DNA of 64,000 bases. It comes from Patagioenas fasciata. Taxonomy: Eukaryota > Chordata > Aves > Columbiformes > Columbidae. The notes under the pieces were generated by a model that was not told the origin of the DNA, ran no database searches, and saw nothing but the letters and a program-made list of their open reading frames with translations. Positions 22,801-34,800 of this stretch are shown here, one piece after another. The stretch is from the NCBI RefSeq assembly GCF_037038585.1, contig NC_092523.1, forward strand, positions 2,299,001 through 2,363,000, written 5' to 3'. Positions within the stretch are counted from its first letter, which is position 1. The number at the start of each line of letters is the position of its first letter. Made by a program: the position numbers and the translations under genes.

Positions 22801-25800
22801 CCTCAGTGTTGCTCAGAGCTTGCCTGCTCCGAGGAGAACCAGCCCAGAGATCTCCAGCACTGTTTCCACCCAGAGGTGAGATAAGGAGCCCCAGGACATG
22901 TGTTTGGCCGAGATACGGAGCAGCTCCCCGTGCCCACACCTACGCTGCTTGTGACTGACAGCGCTGTGGGTCCAAACTCCCGGCTGCCAGATGTTGGCAC
23001 AGCTGGGGGAACTTTAACCCAGGTCCAGTGTAATCAAGGGCTTCTGTATCCACTGCCCAGAGGGGCTTTGGGTGCCCAGGAGCCCCCGGATTAGTGTCTG
23101 GGGTCGCCACTGATGCTTTGGGGATGCTCCTGCTCCTCAGCACACGAGTTGAGCTCCACCTGCTTGGGAAACACCACAGAATTTGTCCCCTTTCCCAAAA
23201 GGGAGGGCAAGGAGACTGCGCCTGAGCGCACCTTCCCTGTCAGTTAACGGGGAATTACTTTTCTTTTTGTTTTGCCTCAAAAGATTGTTTCTGGGTTTAT
23301 ATAAATTACATTTGCTTTTCAGCGTGATGGAAAGAGAAGTGACCCGATGCTGCCTTCCTGCAGCAAGCAGGCAAACCCGTGCACCGTCGTTGGGATGAAA
23401 AGATCGGAAAATCTACCCAGGAGCTCTGCAAAGCCTCTGCGCTCATCCGATGCAGCGGCCACCCTGCAAAACGCGATAACCCCAACTGCTGCGTGTCCAA
23501 ACGACGCTGAGGGGGAAGAGAAGGGACAACACAAGTCCAGAGAGGTTCTCCTGCCCCTCTGCTCTGCCCTGGGGAAACCACACCTGGAATATTGTGTCCA
23601 GTTGTGGCCCCTCAGTTCCAGAAGGACAGGGAACTGCTGGAGAGAGTCCAGCGCAGCCACCAAGATGCTGAAGGGAGTGGAGCATCTCCCGTGTGAGGAA
23701 AGGCTGAGGGAGCTGGGGTCTGGAGCTGGGGAAGAGGAGACTGAGGGGGGACTCATTCATGAGATCAATATGGAAAGGGGCAGTGTCAGGAGGATGGAGC
23801 CAGGCTCTTCTTGGTGACAACCAATGGTAGGACAAGGGGCAATGGGTTCAAACTGGAACACAGGAGGTTCCACTTAAATATGAGAAGAAACTTCTTCCCA
23901 GTGAGGGTGTCAGAGCCTGGCCCAGGCTGCCCAGGGAGGTTGTGGAGTCTCCTTCTCTGCAGACATTCAAACCCGCCTGGACACCTTCCTGTGGAACCTC
24001 AGCTGGGTGTTCCTGCTCCATGGGGGGATTGCACTGGATGAGCTTTCCAGGGCCCTTCAACCCCTGACATTCTGGGATCCTGTGAAGTCCTCAGGGCTGG
24101 TGTCCTCGTGCCATGTTGGTGGTGACGGGATCAGGATGGACCAAGCAATCTCCCACTGTGCTGACAGGGCACATCCTGTTCAACCACGATGGTGCTTCCT
24201 CTCCTACAAACGGGTGACAGGACAATGGAAGCCACCACCAGCTCCAGACAGCTTCAAAGGATGGAGAAGAACCCCAAAAACCCGAGCGGGAGCCCACCGG
24301 GCACTGGAGAATTCGCTGTTCTGCACATCAGCCTCGAGCACCCTCCAGCCTGGAGCAAACCCTTCACCAGCAGAGCTGCCAGCACCACCGTATCACCTCA
24401 CCAGCTGCCCAGCAGTTTAAGATGTAAGATGGGGTAAGGGTGAACCAGACCAGAGAAATTGCTCATTCCCAGGTCTAAAAACCAGAAGAAATGACTTTCC
24501 TTGCTTGAAGTGCTGCTGCCCTCCTTCCTAGCCCCAAATTCCTGGCAGGATTTGGGGAAGACAGCTCTGCTACCACTGTAGGAGTTCCACAGGTCTTCAA
24601 AAGCACGGTGTCTGGGGAGCTGCCAGGACTGCTTGTCACGGCCCCAAATGTCACTGTCACCTCACACATCCCCACAGCCAGCGCAGAGACTGAGCTCATC
24701 ATGAATGCTCAAACCACTTTAAACCACCAAAGGGGACCTTTTTTAGGACCAGACTTATCAAGGCCTCTCTACAGAATGAAAACCTTGATACAAGGTGGCT
24801 CAGGGAGACCTCATCACCACAGGCCAATATTTAAAGGGTGGCTGCAGAGGTAGAGAAGCCCTTTTTACAAGACGGGCAATGGGGACAAGTTACTCCTGGG
24901 AAGATTCCGATGGGACACAAGAGGGAAATTCTTCACTGGGAGAACAACTGGAATAATCTCCCTGGGAAAGTGGATTCCCCAACATTGGACATGTTTAAGA
25001 TTCAGCTGAACAAGGCTTGGCCAGCTTCTCTAGACTGGGCTTTACCAAGAAAGGTTGGACCAGATGATCCCTGTGGTCACTTAAACCTGGGATTCTGCAA
25101 TCCCATGAAAACCAGCAACAGCCTTGGGATACCAGTGGGATAGACTGGATCCATTTTGAAAGCAGGGAGATGTTTCCTGCTGCAAATCTGGTCGCCTGCG
25201 GCTTTCAGCCCCGCTGCTGGTGGGAACACATTGATTTCTGCGGAGCTGGGAAAGATATTGGAAAATATATATATATATTATATTATTTTCCACTGAGAGG
25301 ATAGTGTGCGCAGGTTCCAAAAGCAGGATGGTTGGCACCAGGTCCTTCCAGGGGAGAAGTTGCTTCACACCTCATAGTCGCGTCTGAAGTCCTGATGGAT
25401 CTGCCAAAAGTTCAACCTGTTTCCATCCACTGGGTGATGAGTACAGAATGCGCTGCTCACACTGCTTAATCCAGCACCGCATAAGCCTAAAATGAAGCTT
25501 AACACGTTCAAGATGAAACACCTGAGGGTGCCAGCGGCACAGCGCTGGTCCCTCTCTGACGCTCCGGGGTCATTGCTGAGCTTTTATGAAGCCATTGAGA
25601 TGCATCTCGCAGAGAACGAGACAACAAACCCAAGGAGATCAGTCTCTAAGCTGCTGGAGCACCCAGCACCTGGGGGCCAGACCTCTACATGGGGAAAGGG
25701 AACGGCTGAGCTGGGGACACAGCAAACTGCCCTCCCAGCTCCAAGGGTCCCCAGGTAAAACATCCAGATCACAAAAACCAGCATGTGATTTAACCTGAAA

Positions 25801-28800
25801 CCTCCTTGTCAGGAGAGGAGGAGATTCCGCTGCGCTCCTGACGTCTGGAAGGCGCAAAGCAGCGTGTGCCGGTACCCTGTGATGTCCCCAAGCCTGTCAC
25901 CTACAACGCCGTGATGTGGCACCTGTCGCACATCTGAGCTCCCAGTATGGAGCTGCTGGGCTCCTCCAGTGACCCCAGTCCCCACAGCTTGTTCTTTTAG
26001 GTCCCACCTGTGCTGGGGGATGTGACCAGAGACACCTGAAGGCACCATCCTGTCCTTCCCCAAAAAAAGAGGAGCCTCTGTTTGCTCCACCGTTGCGACT
26101 GATGCTCTGAGCACCCACCTCACCCCAGCGGCAATGGTTTTGGGGTGAGAGTGGGGAAGCATCTGCAAACACCATCCCAGCCAGTGTTCTTCCAGACTCC
26201 AAATTCCCCGGTTGCATCTTCAAACCTGGCACAGGAGAAGCTGTTCCAGGGGACACAACCTCCCGCTCAGCGTCACCAGGAGGTGCCTCACCCAGACCGG
26301 TGCTGCTGACACTCAGATATACAGATCTGCCCTTCACCTGCCATCTTGAACCAGAGGACCCGCAGAGAGTCACTGTGGCCACCTGGGTGGAGGACACGGG
26401 ACCTCACACCAAATTTCCATCCCTTCTGAGGAGGGGACATAACCCCAGCACACGGGACTACGAATAAACCACGCCAGACTCTCGATAAACCACACCAGAC
26501 TCTCGATAAACCACACTAGGTACCAGCTGCTCTGTTACCTGATGGAAGAGAAAGACATTTTTGTCCCAGCAAAGCCTTAATGCTCTTATGTCTTAATGTT
26601 CTAAATTTGAACTCTTTCCTTTTTCCTTCCACCTTTTTTTTCTACCAGATCTTTCGTCCACGTTCCACTGCCCAGCCTAATAGATGATTCCAGGAAAGGC
26701 AAACATCACCACAGGGACCCAAAAAAGGGCCTTTCCACCTTTCTTCTCTCCCCCCACAAGTCACATCTCTCCGATCTCAGGAAGCCGTGCAGATCCTCAG
26801 AGCCTTCCAGAGACCTCAGCAACTCTTCAAAGCTTCTTGAGTCACAGCAGCGTCCAAAACATCCGCATTTTACAGGCAGAGAAACCAGAGTGGAGATGGT
26901 CGAGGGCTTCTCAGATGTGTTTTGTGACAGAAGCCAGCGCTGAGGTGACAACCAGCTCTCAGCTCCAAGGCCACCTTTGTCCCACAAGCCAGTCCAATCC
27001 TTGGATGGACGCACAGTCAAGCCCAAAGATGAGCGTGTGTACAAGCAACAAGGAGGGCCTTGGGATATTCCTCTCGTTGCTTAATTTTACCCTTTAGAAT
27101 CGCAGGATACTTCTCTTTCCAAAAACGTAACCAAAAAAAATCAGCAAAAGGAGGTTTCTCTATACCTGCTCTCTGCAGGTTTTAACAAGGTTTTCTGCTG
27201 GAGGATGAATAATCCAGATTGGAATCATTTGAGTATGTGGCCTCAATAACGACAAATAAAATCAGCTCACAGAGCCATGTCTTTGCTCCTGAGGCGTTTT
27301 GCACATCAAACCCAGGCTGGAGCCAAGGAGGGATCCCCGTGCAGCGGGGCTGCAGCTCAGTTCTGCCATCCCCGTCCTCCTGCCTCTCCCCAGGGACATC
27401 ACCAATACACATTATTCTTGGGCCAGATGGGATTTTATCATTTCAGCGCCTCCACGGAGCTCCATGTGCTCCAGGTTGATCAAATAAGCCACTGCGAGAA
27501 GCCCCAGGTCCCCATGTAAACCGTAAGAGCTTGATCTGGATCACAGAGCCTGTGACAATCTGTTGTCCAGATAGGTCAGGGGAAGGTGTACCAGGAAAAC
27601 AAGATGATCTGAAGGACATGGAGCCCTAAACTCAGCACCTTTCTGTGCTTTGCAGCATTTCTACAAGCCCAAGACTGACCTGGGAGGAGGAACAGCCCCT
27701 TCTTTTCTCTGAGGTACCACCATGGTCCCCTCATCCCGTTCCCCGTCATCCCCAAGGACAAATCCCGTGTCCTTCAGCACTAACTCCCTCGGCAGGAGGG
27801 AGGGGAGAACGGCATTTTGCCACCACCGTGGTGAAACTACTTCTTTTATTTATTTTGGCTACGGAGAGAAGGTTTTTAGTACCTGATGTTGGTTTAAAAA
27901 GGAAAAGAAACCGAAGCTGAATTAATGAAAAGGGGCAGCAGCTGCGCACATGCCATGAGGGACTCATGAGAGCATTAGCGGCTGGAAACTCTCCTGGCAG
28001 GCATGGAAAAGGCACCGAATCCGCAAGCACAGGGAAGGCGATGGAGCCAAAATTAGCACCGAGCAAAATGCGGATGCACTTTTGCTGTGGCTGAATTTTC
28101 AGCCGGGACAGGTCTTGGAGGCGTTAAACCTAATTTAAGGAAAACACAGGACACCAGTGGCCATTCCCCATCGCGATCCCAGAGAGCAGAGGCTTTAACT
28201 TGTTCCGTTTGGACTTTTTGGGAGCCTGGAAAGGAGAGAGGACCTGCAGCAACCCATTGAGCGGCTTCCTCGGAGTCAGCGCCATCATCGGCTGCTGACA
28301 CCGAGCTGGGGTTCGCTTAGATAAGAGCAGAAGGGAGACAGGGTTCACCTCGACCAAATCCACACCCTTGGCCTTCCCCGGAAAATGCTCACCTGGTCGT
28401 CTGCTGGAAAAGGGACTTCTCAGCTGGCTGTGTCTCCCTGGGCAAAACCACGAGCGCTGAAGCTTGTGTGTCACCGGACTGCGGCAAAGGACAGGGCCGG
28501 GCGGCGGGGCGGCTGGTGGCGGCGGGGACCGCGCTGCTGGCCGGGCACGCCACAGGGGAGGGGAAATCAAACTGCGGAGGGTTAGTGGCAGCCACAAGGA
28601 AAGGGGTGGAGAAGGCCAAGGGCTGGCTGGCATGCAGGGAAGGAGACTGCTCCTCGGGAGGGTTAGTGGGCTGGAAGCCTCGCCCAAGGGCCTTCTCGCG
28701 GAGGTGGGTGAAGCTGAAGCCTCCCTGACCGAGCTTTTCGGGCAGGACGGCTTGGACAGGGAGGGGAGTTGGTGGCTTCTCCACAAAGGGGTTGCTGGGG

Positions 28801-31800
28801 GGGTTTGGGCTGAGCGCCGCAGCGAAGGGGTTTTTCAGGGATGAAGCGTCCTGCTCGCGCTTCTCCTCTGCCCTCTCTGGCTTCCAGAAATCGGCTTTCT
28901 TGAAATCTATCCTGCTGGATCCTGAGCATCTGCCCTGCTGCGCCTCCCGGGGAAGAGCGGCCGCCGGCCCAGGGGAGCCGGGCTCAGGCTGGACCCCCGC
29001 TCGCCCCTCACCGTCACCCCGCACCACCTGGCGGGGACTGTCCCCATGCGCTAACCTTTGGGCCGCGGGGGGACCGGCCACCTCCTGCTCTTCCAGAGCC
29101 GTCCAGAAGGTTTCCAGTTGGGTCGGGTTTAGCTTGGAAGGCGGGTTTAGTCCTGATGTACTGAGCTCCTCGGGGAACAGCTCCTCTTTGGTGGCCACTT
29201 CCCACTCAGCACCATCCGCGCTCGCCGTCAGAGATAGACCCGGCTGGCTCCAGCTCTGCTTAGCCCCCGTCTGGCCTAATCCATCCAGGGAGAACTTGGA
29301 TGGGCAAGTCTCAAACTGCTCAGCCACATCTGTCTCATTCATCTCGGACTGGTTTTCCCCCAGAGAGGTGTCCCCTCCTGCCAGCTCACCACCTCTCGCC
29401 TCCAAGTTATCCGCCGAGTCCACAGCGACAGATTTGGCATCCTCGGGCACCGGGAACTCGCTCCCGGTTTCAGATGCATCCGCCCCCAGCGCGAGCGGGC
29501 TGGGAGACGCTGGAACCGAGGGCTCACTGCTCAGATGGCTCCTCGGCAGCTCCGTGTCTGCCTTCGGGCCCTCCGCGTCGTCCCGTCGCTCTTGGCTGCC
29601 TCGCCGCCGCAGGTCACCAGCATCCTCCTCCTCCTCACCGTCCCCTCCGCCGCCCGCGGCTGCGAACCACCTCGGGGGTTTTGGGGGCGGCACGGCCGAG
29701 CCAACCACCACCTCCTCCCTCTCTCGTGTCCCCGACCATGGAGAGAGGACAACGTGCTGCTCCCGAGCGTCGGAGATGAGTTTGACGCGGTTTTCGCCGG
29801 CCTCCAGCCGCATGCTCGCCTGGAGCCGGTAGACCGAAGTCCGTATGTCGAATGTTTCCTCCTCATTCCCAGTGCCCTGGGGGTCCATCCCCAGCTCGGG
29901 GGCCGCGGGGAATCGCCGCGGTGCCACATCCGCGAGCACTCGTGGGGGCACGGCTGCCACGTTGCTGCCTGGAAGGGTTTCAGAGAGGGGTTCGGGGACA
30001 AAGGGGCTTCTGGGCAACACACAAGCGGCGGCGCGAGATGCGCTCTTGGCTTCGAAGGCACCGTCACTGAGGAAGGCTGGCCGGGGGCCGAACGCGCCAT
30101 CCTGCTCAGCCCCGCTTTCAGCACCCTCCGACAGTTCGGGAGCGGTTTCGGTGGCTATTGTCATCCACCCGTTTGTCCCTGTGCTAGAAGGTTCCTCCTC
30201 ATTACTGTCCCCTTCCTCCCTAGCGCTATTTTCAGCAGTCAGTGGTGTCGACGCTTCTTTTTCCCCAGGATTTCCCGATGCAAACGCGACTGTCCAAACC
30301 GTAGGCGTGCTGCTCTTCCTCCTCCTTCCCCCCGACCCCGCGGACACGGGGCTCAGCACGTCCTCTATCACAGTCGCCTCCTGGGTTGTGCTCACCAAGT
30401 TTGCCCCCACGTCTAAACCGGAGAAATTTGTCCAAGACCTCAGAGTCGCGGGCATTTCGCCGATTTGCGAATCGGCCTTTTCGAAAACCTTTGTCTGCTT
30501 CTCGTGAGCCGGCTCGGCCGATCTTTCCGTCGGGCTGGTTGCATCGGCGTCATCAATAAAAGCCATGCCCTCCGCCGCCACCGAAGCAAAGAAACTCTCC
30601 TTTTTCAGTTCCGGTTTGAGCCTGCTGGTCGCAAAGGCATCGAAGGTATCGTCCCACTCCGAGAGGGGAGGAGGGACGGCAGGTTTCTCATCCGGAGGAG
30701 GGTGGTCTCCTTGCGATGGGGGGGTAGTTTCTGGCACGGGGACACCAACGCTTTTGGCCGGAGACTCCCTCTCCGAGTCTTTATGTCTTAGGGAGGCAGA
30801 GGGACTGCAATCCTCAGAGGAATAAAAGTTCCCAGCGACCTCAGTTGAAGCATGCGGCCCAGACGAGAAACTAGAGAAAAAGTGAGTAGGTGAAGGAGAA
30901 TTTAGTACCTGGTCAGCGAGGAGGTCCTCAAAGAAAGGATTGCTCTGCAGGGAGTTGAGGAATGGGTTGGTGGGGGACAAGCAGCCGGGCGGAGCGTCTC
31001 CAGGAGCGGGAGGGATGTTAGCGCCGGGCATGCGAGCGAGATGGGCTACAGCGGCGGGAGGAAAGCGGGGAGGAAAATGAGAAGGAGCATCTGAGCTGGT
31101 TTCTACCTGAGGAGACACTTCCAGGCTGTGGAGGGAAGACAAAACAGTCCTCCTGGTTAATGCCGTGACAGTGCTGCAAGCGTAACACCACACACACCAC
31201 AAACGCGCCAGGTTCCAAGCAATGCAACGGTCAAATACAAACTCGTCTCTCTTGTTAGGCAGAGCAATGATTATGGAGTCAAGGCGTGGAAAGGGCATGC
31301 ACGACAAAAAGGAAAGGGGCAGCCCTTCTAGAACATCCTTCACATCTCCCCTTGCTGCCTCAGCAACCCGGGAGGGTTTTCCCACCTCCTGCAGCCCAAG
31401 GGCTCGGCTCATTTTCTTCAGGACAGGCTGGGCTCTTGGGCCAGGATTACTTGAGCTGGTACGAGCACACAGGAGCGAGTCTTTCCCAGTTTACCCCAGT
31501 GCTTCGTTACTTGTTTGGCAACACATTGACACGACAAGGGCCATGGTGCTCCCTCTTGTGTGGGTCCCAAAGAGACAGAGCTGAGCAGGGGGAGCACGTG
31601 GCCAGGATGGGGTTCCGGCTCCCGACCCTGTCCAGTGTCCCCACATTCCCTTTGTCACATCACTTCTGGCCTAAGGTCCCCAAGATGGTTCAAGACCAGG
31701 CTGGACAGGGCTCTGAGCAACCTGAGCTGGTGAAGATGTCCCTGCTCATGGCTGGGGGGGCTGGGAAGGTCCCTTCACCCCAAACTATGCTATGATGCCT

Positions 31801-34800
31801 GAACATGTGGGTCCCCAAGAAGGAGGACGGTATTAGTCTCCAATCCAGCTCAATCTCCTCCCACACCTCACCCCGAGTCAGGCAGCTCGTTCTTTGCTGC
31901 CTTTCAAGAGGGACCACACTGACCTTTCTCCGGGATTTCATTGATCTCCCGTTGGGAATTCCTCCAGCATCACCACCCCGAGGAAGCCCCACCAGGCCGG
32001 GGTTGGCTGTCCTGGAGGTTTTCACATCACGAAGGGTGCGATGTGGACACCCCAACCAGCGCTTTAACCTCCACGCTTCCTCCTCCTGAGCCCCTGTGGC
32101 TTCCCCAAACCTCAAAGAGATCCCTGTCTTGGTTTAGGAAAAATACAGACATGGAGCAACCAGCAAAGTTTAATGAGGAATTAATAAAGTGATTGCTTTG
32201 CCGAAAAGCAGGGGGAGTATCCAGCCCTGGGGCTGGCGTTTCCCCGCCTGCCCTGGGAGGGATCCCAGGTGGCACCGGAAAATCACGGTCAACACGCCAT
32301 CAAACGGCAAAGTTTCTTGGACAACTACTTTCGTGGGTTACTATGGATGTCACGAAAAAGCCTCAGACGCATTTTAAAGCGCTAAAATGCCATCTTGAGG
32401 CAAAAGTTAACCATGTGCGACGGCGCAGTCGGCATCGGTTGCTGTTAAAGGCGGCGCGGTTATGTCCCCTTGGACCATAAAGGATGTATGGATGGGTGGG
32501 AGCCTGTGCACGCCGCAGCAGTGGGGCAGGACCCACTTCTCCCCACTCCTGGCAGCTTCAGAGCCCCCCCACACACCATCTTCTGAGCAGCTACCTTGGA
32601 AAAGTGCTTATTTACACCACCAATGCCACCAAAGTCCCCCAATCCTGGTTTTTGGGTAGGTCACACACCCAACAAGCGGCCAAGTGCGCTGGGCTCCGCT
32701 CACCCATCAGACACCGCGCCAGACACCACTCGGTAATTCAGGTACCAAAAAACAAGCCCCAAACCCTTCATTTCCACTCAAACCTGCAGCTCACTCGGTG
32801 CTCCTGATGTCACCAAGCAGCAGTGGTGGCCATGGCACAGGTGTCCATCCTTGTCCCCTCCCTGCTCGGATCATTGGCGCATAAGACAGCGGCAAACCCA
32901 CCGCAGGCACCTCTGCAGAACATAACTGAGCAGCCCAGCTCTCGTTGGGTGTTTTAAGCTCTTGGTGAGCACGGAAAAGCTGCAGGAGAAGCTGATGGAA
33001 CTTCAAGCATAAATGACCCCAGAGGGACCGGTGACCGCTCTCTACTTGGGACCCAACCTCTCCGGGCACCGCTCTTTGTTGTTGGCCATCCCAACGGTCT
33101 CAAGGTGATGGCTCATTAACAGAATCTCTCAATTCTTCTGGTTTTCTGAGAGAAGGTGCAAATGAACGACTGGAACTGCTCCTCAGCTGAACACACACAC
33201 TGGGGCACAGGCTCCTGTTTGCAACCACTTTTTTGCCCTAAACCCCCTCAAATCTAAGCTCTTGAGGAGGGGAGCACAGCTGCCGTGACCCAAGGGGAGT
33301 TCACAGAGTTCACAAACGGGTCTTATCTAACACAGAGAACTCTCCAGCTGGAAGAGGAAGGCAGCATGGTCCAACCTAAACCACCACGATGCAAACAGCC
33401 CACACCGATGTCCCACCTCTGCTCACTCCATCCCGCTGACACTCGCTTTAATGTTTTGCTCCAGATTGATTCCTCATTCGTGATTCTGCTTAAACCCAGG
33501 ACTTCATGCTGAGTAAGAGCAACTGAGATCTGATCCAGCCAGCTCTGCTGGGCTCCAATACTAAATGGCTACAGGGCATTAATCAGCTTCAGGCTCTTAA
33601 TGAGTGATGGCTGCTAACGACCTTGCCAGCTGCCAGAAGGCTGAGGGGTTGAAGTTCCTCCCCCAGGGGATGGTGATGCCAAAGGAGCTGCTGGCTTAGG
33701 CAGAGCCCTGGGTTGCACTGATACCACCTGAACAGGGGGAGGAACAGCTCTGGGATCTCTTCAAACCCACTGAGATAGAATCGTTTTGGTTGGAAAAGAC
33801 TCTCAGGATCAGAGCACAACCATAACCCACCCCTGTCCCTGCCCCATGTCCTGAGAACCCCATGTCCGTCTGTCCAGCCCTCCAGGGATGGTGACTCCAG
33901 CACTGCCCTGGGCAGCCTGTTCCAATGCCCCACAGCCCTTTGGGGAAGAAATTGTTCCCAGATCCAACCTCAACCTCCCCTGGCGCAACTTGAGGCCGTT
34001 TCCTCTTGTCCAGCTCCATTCCCTTCTCCGTCTTCCTTCCCCAAGTCATGACGGGGCTCGCAGGGTGCTGGACCCCCCGAAAAAGAGCAGCTCTTGGCCA
34101 CACCAGCAAACTGATCCCAGTCTTGAGCTGCTGCCCACGTGGTCCGGGCCACCAGGAATCGGGAAGGTGATTTCAGCAAGACCCTGGTTGCTCCACACCC
34201 ATAGTGACCTACACATCAGTGCAAAATGAAGGTTGTGTTTTGCCTGGGAAACAAGGTGGGTAAACGTGAATCTTTTCTTGGAGGGAAGGAAACCAGAAGC
34301 AATGGAGCTCCTGGAACACAAATATCTCATCCCAGATCATCTTCCCCCAACATCTGCAGCCCAAGCCAAGCTAAAGATACAAAGAATTTAAACCCATCTT
34401 GTTCTGTAAGATTTCAGTTCTCCTCCTCCAAAACCCTTTTACTGAAGTTTCCTTTTCACTGCACATCCCCACTCCAGCCAAATTTGGGGCTGGTAAGGAG
34501 ATGGAATAACCCACCCCACAAAAAGCCCCATTTCCCCTCTCTGACGAAGGATTCAGCGAAACGAGGAGCCGAGGACGCTGTATTTATTCCTCTAGAGGGA
34601 AACCTCCGCTCGCAGCAGCCTATGCGAGATCTGCTGCATCCAAACGCTGACTCACCCTCCTCCTCCTCCTCCTCCTCCTCCTGGAGCCCAGCACAGCTCC
34701 ACCAGCCAAAATAAATAGCGGGTACCTTTCTGCCCTCGTTTATTTGTTTGGCAGCGCTTCACAGACGAGTTTGAGCCTCTTGGCGCAAAATAAAAGGATA

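Larger units (their letters stand above)
22672..28392 (-). other. RAB11FIP5: RAB11FIP5 intron 4
   Basis: This intron contains a plus-oriented CR1 (23531-24084), an older CR1-type repeat (24850-25106), a short AT dinucleotide tract near 25265 and a 21-base triple repeat (26462-26517). Open frames on both strands are short and resemble no protein I know. Confidence 0.85.

Noticed and set aside
28792-30507. Plus-strand frames of 346, 293 and 220 residues opposite exon 4
   Set aside because: They are antisense shadows of the G+C-rich RAB11FIP5 exon 4, whose minus-strand frame is continuous with correct splice phases.
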